In this document: piece after piece, positions 44,969 to 54,391 of the stretch
Position numbering within the stretch: the stretch's first letter is position 1
Layout of the letters: every line of letters starts with the position of its first letter
Origin: Vibrio diabolicus
Lineage (GTDB): Bacteria > Pseudomonadota > Gammaproteobacteria > Enterobacterales > Vibrionaceae
Assembly (NCBI GenBank): GCA_001048675.1
Contig: CCKK01000002.1
Coordinates: 248,001-312,000, forward strand
Reading direction: 5' to 3'
Length of the DNA: 64,000 nt
The notes under the pieces: model-generated
What the model was told of the DNA's origin: nothing
Database searches by the model: none
The model's input: the letters and a program-made list of their open reading frames with translations, nothing else
Made by a program: the position numbers and the translations under genes

Positions 44969-45826
44969 ATGGCTAACGAATACATTCCACCAAAAGTTTG
45001 GACAAACGATAACGAAAACGGTGGCCAGTGGGCGAGCATTAACCGCCCGGACTCAGGCGCTCGTCATGAGCAAGAATTGCCTGTTGGGGAACACCCATTC
45101 CAACTTTATTCCATGGGGACTCCAAACGGCCAGAAAGTAACGATCATGTTTGAAGAGCTTCTGGCGGCAGGCGTAAAAGAAGCAGAATATGATGCATACC
45201 TGATCAAGATTGGTGACGGCGACCAGTTTGGTTCTGGCTTTGTAGCTGTTAACCCAAACTCTAAAATTCCGGCATTGGTTGACCGTTCGGGTTCTGAGCC
45301 AGTGAACGTGTTTGAATCTGGCAACATCTTGTTTTATCTAGCAGAGAAGTTTGATCATTTCTTACCAAAAGAAGGCGCTAAGCGTGCTGAGGTAATGAAC
45401 TGGTTATTCTGGCTGCAAGGTTCTGCGCCATACCTAGGCGGTGGTTTTGGTCACTTCTACGCGTACGCACCAGAGAAGTTCGAGTACCCAATCAACCGTT
45501 TTACAATGGAAGCAAAACGTCAGTTAGATGTATTAGACAAGCGTCTTGCGAACAATGAATTCCTAGGTGGCGATGAGTACAGCATCGCTGATATCGCAAC
45601 ATGGCCATGGTACGGCAACCTTGTGTTGGGTCGTGCTTACGATGCGGCTGAATTCTTAGACGTAGAAAGCTACAAAAACGTTGTGCGTTGGGCAAAAGCA
45701 ATTGATGAGCGTGAAGCGGTAAAACGTGGTCGAATTGTGAACCGTTCATGGGGTGAAGAATGGGAGCAGTTACCTGAGCGCCACAGCGCAGAAGATATTG
45801 ATAAAGTATTGAAACTTAAACCATAA
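44969..45826 (+). CDS. yghU: YghU-type glutathione-dependent disulfide reductase
   Basis: This 285-residue GST-superfamily protein has the long N-terminal extension (EYIPPKVWTNDNENGGQWAS) and Nu-class features IKIGDGDQFGSGFVAVNPNS and KIPALVD before the cis-Pro helix. YghU/YfcG proteins bind two glutathiones and reduce disulfides. It stands alone, with a good AAGGG-like site before the ATG, and is followed by a long AT-rich gap. Confidence 0.93.
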   Translation: MANEYIPPKVWTNDNENGGQWASINRPDSGARHEQELPVGEHPFQLYSMGTPNGQKVTIMFEELLAAGVKEAEYDAYLIKIGDGDQFGSGFVAVNPNSKIPALVDRSGSEPVNVFESGNILFYLAEKFDHFLPKEGAKRAEVMNWLFWLQGSAPYLGGGFGHFYAYAPEKFEYPINRFTMEAKRQLDVLDKRLANNEFLGGDEYSIADIATWPWYGNLVLGRAYDAAEFLDVESYKNVVRWAKAIDEREAVKRGRIVNRSWGEEWEQLPERHSAEDIDKVLKLKP

Positions 45827-46283
45827 GCAGCCTTGGCTCAGTCACTTCAAGTAAGTTTGTTTTCATCCGAACTCATACTCCAAAACTGATCAAATCCATA
45901 GCGCATCTTACTAGATGCGCTACTTTTATTTGAATTGTAACCCCGTTGAGGATTATTCAATCTATAGATAGTTCTTTACTTCTATTTGTCGTTTTCATAT
46001 TCAACAAGCCCTCTGTATTTCTATTAACTATTAGCTGATGGCATTCTAAAAATTTATACTTTAGATAACCTTAAATTTATAACTTAATTTTATATCTAAT
46101 ATAAATAAACTTAATGATAATTAATCTTTGACATAACCTTTTATTTTGTGTGGAATGTGCGAGTTAATCTATTTAAATCAAAATTTATAGATAAATAAAA
46201 TTTAAATAATTTACTGAATTCTACATCTAGCTTTGAGCAATGTTTAGTTACAACTGCTTATACCATGAAAGAGGATATGTATA
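45827..46283. other. AT-rich intergenic region
   Basis: These 457 bp are very AT-rich with many short A and T runs, and no clear gene, repeat or terminator. The composition suggests an H-NS-silenced or recently acquired stretch around the small frame at 46284. Confidence 0.5.
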
Positions 46284-46544
46284 ATGTCGTCGTTTGAGTC
46301 GTACTGGGTTGGGGTACGTGAAAGAATTGCTATACAAACTGAAGGTAACCGAAATTTAAAGTCTTTAGTGATAAAAAAGCAGAGAGTGAACTTAAATAAC
46401 AGTGGCTTATCTTTTCGCGCTAAAGCCGGATGCCTTATCCCTCATTGTTACACTCAGTTTACTGATGACGATACAAACTCAAAGGCATCGAAAAAAGCCT
46501 CCCTTAGTTTTAAGAAAGGGAAATTATACTTTTCTCCTGTCTAG
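46284..46544 (+). CDS. Hypothetical 86-residue basic protein
   Basis: I do not recognise this protein. It is basic (KKQRVNLNN, SKASKKASLSFKKGK), with two Cys in KAGCLIPHCY. AGAGGAT precedes the ATG by about 9 bases, which supports translation. It lies isolated in AT-rich DNA and may be foreign or a chance frame. Confidence 0.4.
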   Translation: MSSFESYWVGVRERIAIQTEGNRNLKSLVIKKQRVNLNNSGLSFRAKAGCLIPHCYTQFTDDDTNSKASKKASLSFKKGKLYFSPV

Positions 46545-46559
46545 TAATAGATAATATTT

Positions 46560-46777
46560 AGGTTATATATAAATTAAATTTTTATTTTTATCTGAAATTC
46601 TGACAATAAATTATTATGTTGTTATGACCGAGATAAAGCATTGGTTAGTCAATTATTAGTTCGGATTATTAATTGAATTGTAGATTTTCTTAGTTGCCCC
46701 TAGTTAGATAGTGATAAAATTTTTAGCTATCTTTTCCCGTACAAGCTTAGTTTTAGATCTGGCTTGTACGGTTTTTT
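46560..46777 (+). ncRNA. Possible small RNA ending in an orphan terminator
   Basis: A strong terminator lies at 46737-46777: CCGTACAAGC pairs perfectly with GCTTGTACGG over a 15-base loop, followed by T6C. It is preceded by a GATAG/CTATC hairpin (46708-46731). No gene ends nearby on the plus strand except the small frame 190 bp upstream. This looks like the 3' end of a small RNA; the start is not defined. Confidence 0.4.
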
Positions 46778-47020
46778 CTCTGAACACTAATTACATAGCA
46801 TAACGGCATGATTTCTCGCCTCTTGTCTCATCTTTCTAGACGAAAGCTCTACCTACCTCTCATTATTCTCGACAAACATTGAGTAAAAGTAACTAATCGT
46901 AACAAGGTGGCTGTAACTGAGCGCCGTTTCAATATACTCGCTCTTTACCTAGGTAACCCTGCGCTTTGAATTCATTCGGGTACCGTTTGTAAGCCTTAAA
47001 TGCTACTAAGATAAGATGTC

Positions 47021-48193
47021 ATGATGAGAAAAAGTACTATATTAAACACAGTGTTAATTACAGGGTTCGCTGCTGTATCTTCGTTGGCTTATGCAGCACC
47101 AACGGTTGTGCCAAATGCACCGGAACTCAGTTCTCGTGGCTATGTTTTGATGGACTTTCACACTGGGAAAGTGCTGGTTGAACGTGATGCACATAAACGG
47201 CTAAATCCTGCGAGCTTAACGAAGTTAATGACGGCTTATGTGGCTGGTCAAGAAATTAACGCAGGTAATATTACTTTGGATGATGAGGTCGTCATTAGCC
47301 GAAATGCTTGGGCAAAAAACTTCCCAGATTCCTCAAAGATGTTTATTGAAGTCAATACTTCCGTTTCTTTATCTGACTTATACCGTGGCCTGGTTGTTCA
47401 ATCAGGTAATGATGCTAGTGTGGCCATTGCTGAACATGTCGCAGGTAGTGAGTCAGGGTTTGTAAGCTTGATGAATAGTTGGGCTGCTAAGCTTGAATTA
47501 AATAACACGGCTTTCACCAACCCTCATGGTCTAGACAGTGACGGTTTATATTCAACACCTTATGACATTGCCAAGTTGGGTCAAGCTATTATTCGTGACT
47601 TACCTGATATCTACCCACTGTATAGCGAAACCTCGTTTACCTACAACGGCATTACGCAATATAACCGCAATGGTTTGCTTCGTGATCGCAGTATGAATGT
47701 CGATGGTATGAAAACTGGCTATACAAGCGGTGCTGGTTACAGCCTAGCGACTTCAGCGACTCAAGGTGACATGCGTTTAATTGCTGTTGTGATGGGAGCA
47801 AAAAGTGAGAATATCCGTGAATCCGAAAGCAAACAACTGCTAAGTTATGGCTTCCGCTTTTACGATACGGTAATGCCAACCGAGGCAGGAACGGAAGTTG
47901 CGAACGCTCGAGTTTGGATGGGCGAACAAGATGAGCTTAAAGTAGGCGTGGCCAATGACGTTTATCTCACTTTACCAAAAGGGGATGTGAAAAAGCTACA
48001 AGCTGAAGTTGAATATAATGGCGATTTGGTAGCGCCAATTTCTCAACAACAAGTGGTTGGTAAAGTGCTTTACAAAGTCGAAGGTAAAGTTGTGAATGAA
48101 GCCGAACTTGTTGCGTTGGAATCAGTGGAAGAAGGCAGCTTATTCAAGCGAATTTTAGACTGGTTTAAGCAATTGGTCGCGAGTTGGCTCTAA
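47021..48193 (+). CDS. D-alanyl-D-alanine carboxypeptidase (PBP5/6 type)
   Basis: The 390-residue penicillin-binding protein has a signal peptide (cleaved after LAYA), the SxxK box Ser65-Lys68 in NPASLTKLM, SGN (128-130) and KTG (231-233), then the PBP5 C-terminal beta domain and an amphipathic anchor helix (SLFKRILDWFKQLVASWL). It trims the terminal D-Ala of peptidoglycan stem peptides on the periplasmic side of the inner membrane. It stands alone; Met1 or Met2 can start. Confidence 0.93.
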   Translation: MMRKSTILNTVLITGFAAVSSLAYAAPTVVPNAPELSSRGYVLMDFHTGKVLVERDAHKRLNPASLTKLMTAYVAGQEINAGNITLDDEVVISRNAWAKNFPDSSKMFIEVNTSVSLSDLYRGLVVQSGNDASVAIAEHVAGSESGFVSLMNSWAAKLELNNTAFTNPHGLDSDGLYSTPYDIAKLGQAIIRDLPDIYPLYSETSFTYNGITQYNRNGLLRDRSMNVDGMKTGYTSGAGYSLATSATQGDMRLIAVVMGAKSENIRESESKQLLSYGFRFYDTVMPTEAGTEVANARVWMGEQDELKVGVANDVYLTLPKGDVKKLQAEVEYNGDLVAPISQQQVVGKVLYKVEGKVVNEAELVALESVEEGSLFKRILDWFKQLVASWL

Positions 48194-48407
48194 AAAACAG
48201 CTAACTTCTGCCATTATCACTCTATCTTGTTATTGTTCTATTAAATCAATTTACTAAGGCGGCCAACGTGGTCGCCTTACTTTTTTGGAATACTCGTTGC
48301 GCTAAAACATCGAATCTTCTCGTATGGGTCTATTTTCGCCTAATTAGAAGCGTTTTTGTGTTTTTGAGTGCGAGAGAAAAGAAACTAGAACAAAAATGGA
48401 GTGACAC

Positions 48408-48815
48408 GTGCACAAGATTTTATCTTTGACATTGATTTTATCGCTCATGGGCTGCGCTATGCCTTACCAGCAGCAGGTCGATAGTGGCCAATGTGTTGGA
48501 GTAATGACCTCTCAGGATGCGTATGGTTATTTAAACCCAAACCATTACACGATGCAGGTACTCGCGCTAAAGCAAGAAAAAGATGTGAAAGATTACATTC
48601 GTTATATCGATCCTAAGCATCCGGTTTGGGTTAACTGGAAAAACAGCCGAGGCACGCGTTGGTATACGGTAACTGTTGGCGATTTTAAAACGAAACAGGA
48701 TGCCTACAATGCGCTTTCTTCACTGCCGAGCCGCGTAAAGCAGTCATCCCCATTTGTGCTGACTTTTGCGGAAATGCAGCGTAAGCAACAAACGAGTGTT
48801 GTGAGAATGCGTTAG
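48408..48815 (+). CDS. SPOR-domain lipoprotein
   Basis: This 135-residue protein has a lipobox LMGC (Cys16) and a C-terminal SPOR-like domain (about 45-125, YTMQVLALKQEKDVKDYI and WYTVTVGDFKTKQDAYNAL). SPOR domains bind denuded peptidoglycan at division sites. The start is a GTG with GGAGTGA upstream. It follows the carboxypeptidase gene on the same strand after about 215 bp. Confidence 0.8.
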   Translation: MHKILSLTLILSLMGCAMPYQQQVDSGQCVGVMTSQDAYGYLNPNHYTMQVLALKQEKDVKDYIRYIDPKHPVWVNWKNSRGTRWYTVTVGDFKTKQDAYNALSSLPSRVKQSSPFVLTFAEMQRKQQTSVVRMR

Positions 48816-48822
48816 CCAACAA

Positions 48823-48849
48823 AAAACGGAAGCGATGGCTTCCGTTTTT
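48823..48849. terminator. Terminator between the SPOR gene and the peroxiredoxin gene
   Basis: AAAACGGAAGC (48823-48833) pairs with GCTTCCGTTTT (48838-48848) over GATG; both convergent genes can use it. Confidence 0.88.
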
Positions 48850-48865
48850 GTATCTAAGGGTAAGC

Positions 48866-49339
48866 TTAAAGCGCCGCTAAAATCGTTTCTGCTTTGCTTG
48901 CTTCAAACTCTTTTGGTTCTTCAACGTTAAGTTTGGTCACAATGCCGTTTTCAATGATCATGGCGTAGCGTTGTGAGCGAATACCACCAAAGCCGCCGGT
49001 ATCCATTTCAAGACCCAATGCTTTAGTAAAGCTTGCGTCGCCATCACCCAACATCAGGATTTCTGAAGCGTTTTGAGCTTCGCCCCAAGCTTGCATCACA
49101 AATGCATCGTTTACAGAAACACAAGCTATTAAATCAACACCTTTTGCCTTCAACTCGTCGGCTAATACCACATAGCCTGGTAGGTGAGCTTCCGAGCACG
49201 TTGGGGTGAATGCGCCAGGTACAGCGAAGAGTACGACTTTCTTGTTTGCAAACAGCTCAGTAACGTCGTGGTTAACCATACCATCGGCAGTCAATTCGCT
49301 TAGAGTCGCAACTGGTAGAGCTTGGCCTTGTTGAATCAT
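48866..49339 (-). CDS. Peroxiredoxin of the Prx5 type
   Basis: The 157-residue protein has the peroxidatic Cys48 in PGAFTPTCSEAHLPGY and the catalytic Thr and Arg positions typical of Prx5 (thioredoxin or glutaredoxin-dependent). No fused glutaredoxin domain is present, unlike the Haemophilus-type fusion. It reduces peroxides in the cytoplasm. It stands alone, convergent with the SPOR lipoprotein gene. Confidence 0.92.
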   Translation of the reverse strand: MIQQGQALPVATLSELTADGMVNHDVTELFANKKVVLFAVPGAFTPTCSEAHLPGYVVLADELKAKGVDLIACVSVNDAFVMQAWGEAQNASEILMLGDGDASFTKALGLEMDTGGFGGIRSQRYAMIIENGIVTKLNVEEPKEFEASKAETILAAL

Positions 49340-49468
49340 GATTTTATTCCTTTTTGTGTGCTAGTTTAGCTTTCTCAGTCTAGCGCTTATAAATGCGGTT
49401 AACCACAGAGCTTTTGTAAGGTTTTAGCACCTAAGTGTTTGACCCAAGATGTAGCACTGATGGCTTTA

Positions 49469-50482
49469 TTACAACGCTTCATGCTGACTTACGTATTGAC
49501 TAACGAGATGGCGATACTTCGCTTTCAACTCATTATCGATGAAGCTAGCATCAATCGCATTCATTGTGAATTGAGCTAGTTCATTCTTACTCATTGGGTG
49601 TGCGTTGTTGACGGCTAAAAAGTTATCTGTCATGTAACCACCAAAGTATACCGGATCGTCCGAATTAATTGTCACAGCGACCCCTTTACGCAGTAGCTCG
49701 ACAATATTGTGATCGTTCATATCGTCAAATACACACAATTTAAGGTTCGATAATGGACATACCGTCAGTGGCATTTTGCTTTCAATTAACGACTCGACTA
49801 ATGCTTCATCGTCAACACAGCGAACACCATGATCCACGCGGCTGACGTGAAGCATTTCAATTGCATCGGTAATGTTTTGTGCGGGGCCTTCTTCACCTGC
49901 GTGAGCAACAGTCAGTAAGCCTGCTTCTACCGCTTGTTTAAATACTCGTTTGAACTTAGCTGGTGGATGGCCTTGTTCTGAAGAATCTAGACCGACACCA
50001 ATGATCTTATCACGGTGTTTCAGAACGGCTTGCAGAGTTTTCATGGCGCTCTCTTCTGAAAGGTGACGGAGGAAACACGCAATGATTTGTGAAGTAATGC
50101 CGAGCTTCTCGTGTCCATCTTGTAGTGCGCGGGCGATCCCGTGGATAACGGTGTCAAAGTCAATACCGCGCTCTGTATGCGTTTGCGGGTCAAAAAAGAT
50201 TTCGGTATGAATAACGTTATCCGCTTTACAGTGCAGTAAATATTCCCAAGTGAGATCGTAAAAGTCTTGCTCTGTACGCAAAACATCCGCCCCTTGGTAA
50301 TAAAGGTCAAGGAATGACTGTAAGTCTTCGAACTGATACGCGCTGCGTAGTTCACTCGGAGAAGAGTAAGGAATGTCGATGCCGTTTCGTTGCGCCAGCT
50401 TGAAGAGAAGTTCTGGCTCAAGTGAACCTTCGATATGTAAGTGCAGCTCTACTTTTGGAAGACCTTGAATAAATGCGTTCAT
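49469..50482 (-). CDS. add: Adenine deaminase, riboswitch-controlled
   Basis: This 337-residue member of the adenosine/adenine deaminase family has ELHLHIEGS (His14, His16 zinc ligands), VAHAGEEGP (His, Glu), DHGVRC and NSDDP (zinc Asp). Stretches such as [23 protein letters not shown] and [13 protein letters not shown] match the bacterial adenine deaminase subgroup, which converts adenine to hypoxanthine, rather than true adenosine deaminase. The start at 50482 has AAGGTGG upstream. An adenine-type purine riboswitch precedes it, as in Vibrio vulnificus add. Confidence 0.9.
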   Translation of the reverse strand: MNAFIQGLPKVELHLHIEGSLEPELLFKLAQRNGIDIPYSSPSELRSAYQFEDLQSFLDLYYQGADVLRTEQDFYDLTWEYLLHCKADNVIHTEIFFDPQTHTERGIDFDTVIHGIARALQDGHEKLGITSQIIACFLRHLSEESAMKTLQAVLKHRDKIIGVGLDSSEQGHPPAKFKRVFKQAVEAGLLTVAHAGEEGPAQNITDAIEMLHVSRVDHGVRCVDDEALVESLIESKMPLTVCPLSNLKLCVFDDMNDHNIVELLRKGVAVTINSDDPVYFGGYMTDNFLAVNNAHPMSKNELAQFTMNAIDASFIDNELKAKYRHLVSQYVSQHEAL

Positions 50483-50586
50483 ATTCCACCTTATGTGTAT
50501 TGTGGATGCAGTTACTCTAAGAATAGGTATAGATAGGAATAAATCGAACGCTATCACAAAGAGTAAGACCCACGATGATCTCAACT

Positions 50587-50654
50587 CTTCGTAATCAGCA
50601 CTTTGCGGGAACTGGTAGAGACCCCCAAACCATATCATTGGGGTTATACGAAGC
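50587..50654 (-). promoter_or_regulatory. Adenine riboswitch aptamer
   Basis: On the minus strand the P1 arms CUUCGUA/UACGAAG enclose the purine aptamer: P2 loop AUGAUAUGG, J2/3 GUCUCUACC, and J3/1 GAU. The last base is U at the position (74) that pairs with the ligand, which selects adenine over guanine. It differs from the usual UUUCUACC by a C at the flipped-out position 48. It lies about 105 bases before the add start. Confidence 0.93.
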
Positions 50655-50921
50655 AAACGAGGCGATTATACGCAAAATTCTCAATTTGGCTATACGCAAA
50701 TAACCTAGTTGTCAGTAGTCGAAGGGTTTTTCTAAGAAAAGTAACTGGCAACCGTATAAGTCACTTGGGTATAGAGGAGCAAATTGGTTTTTGAGCGTGA
50801 ACGAGGCTTATCGTGTTGTTATAAGTGAGGAAAAAGAGTGAGGCTTCGTTTGAGCAAAGGTAGGTGGCGGTACCTTGCACAACGATGGAACAGAGAGAGA
50901 ATTGAGAGAGTCAAGGATAGC

Positions 50922-51062
50922 TTATAGATCAAATAACTTGTCAAATTCTCTTTGTTCCATAATGTCTTCTATACGGCGTCGCGTTTTTTGTTTTACCGCC
51001 GCCGCGTTTTGCTCCGACTCTTTTTTGTCTTTTTCTGCTTGCTTCTTACTTTTTCTAGCCAT
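50922..51062 (-). CDS. 46-residue basic protein, PA3496-like
   Basis: The short protein starts MARKSKKQAEKDKKE and ends TRRRIEDIMEQREFDKLFDL. The RRRIED...R pattern recalls the small PA3496-type putative envelope-integrity proteins. GGAAGG lies 7 bases before the ATG, which strongly supports translation. It lies downstream of the hypothetical gene at 51113 on the same strand, with 50 bp between. Confidence 0.65.
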   Translation of the reverse strand: MARKSKKQAEKDKKESEQNAAAVKQKTRRRIEDIMEQREFDKLFDL

Positions 51063-51112
51063 TGGATACCTTCCAAATTAGTTGCATCATTCATTAATGC
51101 ATGAAAACTGAA

Positions 51113-51322
51113 TTAGTTAACAGTAAAACTTCCTAACTTTGAACCTGAATCACAGAGAATAGTTCCAGATTGCGTTTTCTCACAATATTCAAAATCGATC
51201 ATGTAGCTATGAGAATGAAGCTTAGGTAATACGTGCCTTCGTAAAATATCACCATTTAATTGATGTATTTTAGCGTTCCAAGAGGCGTGAGGTTGTTCTA
51301 GATTAAATTCAATTTCTAACAT
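51113..51322 (-). CDS. Hypothetical 69-residue protein
   Basis: I do not recognise this protein, MLEIEFNLEQPHASWNAKIH at the start, mostly polar with a beta-strand pattern and two Cys (YCEKT, LCDSG). A clear Shine-Dalgarno AGGAG precedes the ATG. It is probably co-transcribed with the 46-residue protein gene. Confidence 0.6.
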   Translation of the reverse strand: MLEIEFNLEQPHASWNAKIHQLNGDILRRHVLPKLHSHSYMIDFEYCEKTQSGTILCDSGSKLGSFTVN

Positions 51323-51523
51323 TTATTCTCCTGTTTCTTAGTGATTTTGTCTTTGTTAAGTAATTGATACCAATGCCTTTGACGGCCTGTTCTTTTTGAG
51401 GACATGATTTTTCCTATAAATAATAAATTAAGCAGTACTATCCTATTTATTTTAGGTAGCACAAAGCAATGCCTGATATTAAGCTGAGTGATTAAAGTGA
51501 GAATATTTTTGAAGGAGAGAGAT

Positions 51524-51551
51524 TTGGTGCAGCATGGGCATGCTACACCAA
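51524..51551 (-). other. Long hairpin downstream of the cold-shock gene
   Basis: TTGGTG-C-AGCATG (51524-51536) and CATGCT-A-CACCAA (51539-51551) pair over two bases, with one internal mismatch. It begins 11 bp after the csp stop; no U-tract follows on the minus strand. It may stabilise or process the csp mRNA. Confidence 0.5.
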
Positions 51552-51562
51552 GAAAAGCAGTC

Positions 51563-51772
51563 TTATAGAGGAGTTACTTCAGTCGCTTGAGGACCTTTTT
51601 TACCTTGCTCTACGTTGAAGCTTACTTTCTGACCTTCAGTCAGTGTTTTGAAACCGTCAGAAACGATAGCGTTGAAGTGTACGAATACATCTTGACCACC
51701 GTTGTCTTGAGATAGGAAGCCAAAGCCTTTAGTTTCGTTAAACCATTTTACTGAGCCGTTTACTTTAGACAT
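51563..51772 (-). CDS. Cold-shock protein, CspA family
   Basis: The 69-residue protein is one cold-shock domain with RNP1 KGFGFL and RNP2 DVFVHF and a nucleic-acid-binding aromatic face. It binds single-stranded RNA and DNA as a chaperone. A roughly 390-bp gene-free region upstream may include the long 5' leader typical of csp mRNAs. Confidence 0.95.
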   Translation of the reverse strand: MSKVNGSVKWFNETKGFGFLSQDNGGQDVFVHFNAIVSDGFKTLTEGQKVSFNVEQGKKGPQATEVTPL

Positions 51773-52163
51773 AAAAATACCTTTGAATTAAACATTAAAA
51801 TTTGAATTTGTTTTGTGGATCTTTTCTAAGCTATTGAATGTTCAATCAAGAGGAAGTTGTACGCAGGTGTCTGAATTGGGGGATTCAAGATTTTACTGAG
51901 AGGAAACTTAAACTAAATGTTGCATTAACAGCTCTCTTCTAAGAGCCAAGGCCTACTATACACCTTGTTTAGGAAATAGCTACACTTATTTTTAAATATA
52001 TGTCGACAGCTTGGATAAGTGTGCTGTTCGAAAAATTTGAATAAGTAGCTCAAATAGCAAGGCTCATGATTATTTTTCTTCAATCTAAAATAGAACCATA
52101 TCGATAGCCATGGCTGAACATGCGGTTTGCAAGCGGCCACAAAGGTAAACGAGGAGAAATAGT
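51773..52163. other. Intergenic region between csp and the pirin gene
   Basis: This 391-bp gap separates divergent genes. It should contain the csp promoter and 5' leader on the minus side and the pirin promoter on the plus side. No clear gene is present; the antisense frame in this interval starts inside the pirin coding region and has no ribosome-binding site. Confidence 0.5.
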
Positions 52164-53012
52164 ATGAGCACATTCAGAGAAATTCGTCAGCTTATTCAAT
52201 CACAACCCACTGCTGATGGTGACGGAGTGAAAATTCGTCGAGTAGCAGGGTTTAATCATGCGAGTTTTTCTCCATTTTTGATGATGGATGAACTTAAGTC
52301 TGACGACCGTGCTGATTATGTGGGTGGCTTTCCTCCTCATCCGCATCGCGGCATCGAGACGCTTACTTATATGTTGAAAGGTCATTTCCAGCATCGTGAC
52401 CACATGGATAATGTTGGTGAGCTTCGTTCTGGTGGCGCTCAATGGATGGCGGCAGGAAGAGGCGTCATTCATAGTGAGATGCCTATTATGCAGGAAGGTG
52501 AATTGCATGGTTTCCAAATTTGGATAAACCAGCCTGCGAAAAATAAGATGGCACCGGCTCAATATCATGACTTTCAACCTGAAACGATAACGGAATTCGA
52601 AACTCAAAGCTCGGGTGTTGTTCGCTTGATTGCTGGTCATCTGACTATAGACAACGAACGTATTCAGGGGCCTCTAATAGAAACAGGTGTTGCTGCCACG
52701 GTGGCCGATTGGAGAGCGATGGTTGGTCACGCTTTGAATTTGACCACGGAGCAAGACCACAACATGATGCTCTACGTTTATAAAGGTCGTATTCAGTTAA
52801 AAGATCGTGAGATCAATCAAGGCGAAATGGCGATTCTATCGAAAGGTGAATTGGTTGAATTACAAGCCGAAAAGGAGAGTGGTGCTCTGATTTTTATTGG
52901 CGAACCAATCAATGAACCAGTGGTTCACTATGGCCCTTTTGTAATGAATAGCATGGAAGAAATAGAACAAGCAATCCAAGATTACAATTCAGGATTGTTT
53001 GAAACCTACTAG
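52164..53012 (+). CDS. Pirin-family protein
   Basis: The 282-residue bicupin protein has the pirin metal site GGFPPHPHRGIETLTYMLKG (two His, Glu about 55-70) with further His in HRDHMD and GRGVIHSEMP. Pirins may have quercetin 2,3-dioxygenase activity or act as redox sensors. The ATG has GGAG upstream. It stands alone with a terminator. Confidence 0.92.
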   Translation: MSTFREIRQLIQSQPTADGDGVKIRRVAGFNHASFSPFLMMDELKSDDRADYVGGFPPHPHRGIETLTYMLKGHFQHRDHMDNVGELRSGGAQWMAAGRGVIHSEMPIMQEGELHGFQIWINQPAKNKMAPAQYHDFQPETITEFETQSSGVVRLIAGHLTIDNERIQGPLIETGVAATVADWRAMVGHALNLTTEQDHNMMLYVYKGRIQLKDREINQGEMAILSKGELVELQAEKESGALIFIGEPINEPVVHYGPFVMNSMEEIEQAIQDYNSGLFETY

Positions 53013-53127
53013 CATCAATATCCTAACTCCCTTTTCTGTGAGTAGCGCAGTTATCAACAGTTTTGAGCCTGACCATTGGGCTCGACCAGAAGCAAATACG
53101 ATAATCCACTGCCATCGAATTTGCGTT

Positions 53128-53155
53128 AGCCACGTCTAATCCACGTGGCTTTTTT
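53128..53155 (+). terminator. Terminator after the pirin gene
   Basis: AGCCACGT (53128-53135) pairs with ACGTGGCT (53143-53150) over a 7-base loop, followed by T's. It abuts the convergent patatin gene. Confidence 0.88.
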
Positions 53156-53156
53156 C

Positions 53157-54005
53157 TTACTTCTGATTCCATCGCATGATGGCTTCTTTTCCTGCTTCAA
53201 TACCTAACTCATAAGCTTGACGCAATGGTGCTGGCGAGCGACTCAATCGTTTTAATTTAAATGATTCGGGAGGACAAACTTGGATGATTTCGACTCCCGA
53301 TGGTGGATTGTCGATCAGTGCTAAAGTTTGATTGTAGCGAACTTCACGCGTCAACATCGGCTCAATTAATCCTGGCGTTTCTTTCAACATCCGTTTGGTT
53401 AGCGCGCTGAACTTTCCTTTCGGCTTTTGATAGCTAGAGGGTTGACTGCGTAAAACCATAATCTTTTTGGCTCCTCGCTTTATTGCTTCTGCAACAGGAA
53501 GTGCATCAGAAACCCCACCATCAACGTATCGGGTGCCGTTCAGTAAGACACCATTTCGGTAAAGTACGGGAAGCGCGCTGCTGGCTTTCATTGTTTCTGC
53601 GAGCTCGTCGACATTAGGAGTATGGTACTCCGCTTGGCCATTGTCTTGACGTGTTACGCCTAAAAAGAAAGGTCTCGAATCCGCTTTTAGTGCGGACTTG
53701 TCGATACCAAGCTCTTCGAGAGTGACGTTCCACATCCAATCTAAGTTCATCATATCGCCGCCACGTAGAATCTGAGACGGTGAGATGAATTCTTTCCTTA
53801 AACTGTAATCGAGATAGATTTTTAAGTTGCGCCCGGGCATTTTAGCTAAATACGCCGCCAAGTTACTTGCGCCCGCCGATACGCCCCAAAAGCTATCAAA
53901 TGGAGAGAAATCGTTAGCGAGAAAATGATCGAGTATGCCGCAAGAAAATACACCTCGCATCGCACCACCTTCGACAATCAATGCACGCTCTCCTACTTGT
54001 TCCAT
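53157..54005 (-). CDS. YjjU-like patatin phospholipase
   Basis: The 282-residue protein has the patatin nucleophile loop GVSAGASN (GxSxG), an oxyanion loop EGGAMRGVFSCG and the catalytic Asp in YVDGGVSDALPV. The layout matches YjjU of E. coli, a predicted lipid acyl hydrolase. The start at 54005 begins just before the first beta strand; the longer frame is less likely. Confidence 0.87.
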   Translation of the reverse strand: MEQVGERALIVEGGAMRGVFSCGILDHFLANDFSPFDSFWGVSAGASNLAAYLAKMPGRNLKIYLDYSLRKEFISPSQILRGGDMMNLDWMWNVTLEELGIDKSALKADSRPFFLGVTRQDNGQAEYHTPNVDELAETMKASSALPVLYRNGVLLNGTRYVDGGVSDALPVAEAIKRGAKKIMVLRSQPSSYQKPKGKFSALTKRMLKETPGLIEPMLTREVRYNQTLALIDNPPSGVEIIQVCPPESFKLKRLSRSPAPLRQAYELGIEAGKEAIMRWNQK

Positions 54006-54111
54006 CACTGTGTTCCATTCTTTACCTATTGGATGAATAGAATGCAGCTTAACGCATAACGGTTTTATACCCAAGTGGTCCTAAGTGCTAGGGCATCTCC
54101 TTAAGTAAAAG

Positions 54112-54138
54112 AAAAGGGCATCGATGGATGCCCTTTTT
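54112..54138. terminator. Terminator for the small membrane protein gene
   Basis: AAAAGGGCATC and GATGCCCTTTTT pair over GATG, with A and T runs on both sides. It stands 18 bp after the stop of the 42-residue membrane protein gene (minus). Confidence 0.85.
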
Positions 54139-54155
54139 ATATTAAGCCTAGGGAG

Positions 54156-54284
54156 TTACAGGTTATTGAGCAGCTCATTTAGTGAAAGCGCACTGAATAA
54201 ATATGTCACTCCCACACAGAAAGCGGCGCCTGTAATTCCGATACTGATCGTTGTTGTAATTAAAAGAAGTGTCATCTTAGACAT
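54156..54284 (-). CDS. 42-residue single-span membrane protein
   Basis: The peptide starts MSKMTLLLITTTISIGITGA and continues AFCVGVTYLFSALSLNELLNNL. It is one long hydrophobic helix with a short polar tail, probably in the inner membrane. A strong AGGAG lies 11 bases before the ATG, and a perfect terminator follows, so it is likely a real gene. No family is recognised. Confidence 0.6.
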   Translation of the reverse strand: MSKMTLLLITTTISIGITGAAFCVGVTYLFSALSLNELLNNL

Positions 54285-54391
54285 ACAAGATCAAACTCCT
54301 TTTTATATTTAAGTTGGGCGTTGTGCGTCTGGTTATCGTTTGGAATTATAATGCAAGCGCCCTAAGTTTATTGTTCTAATAAAAGTGATGA

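Noticed and set aside
49469..50482. Adenosine deaminase call
   Set aside because: Sequence motifs fit the bacterial adenine deaminase subgroup better, and the adenine riboswitch agrees.
51925..52173. 82-codon minus-strand frame between csp and pirin
   Set aside because: It starts inside the pirin coding region, has no ribosome-binding site and an unusual Cys/Phe/Tyr-rich composition; the gap is better read as promoters and the csp leader.
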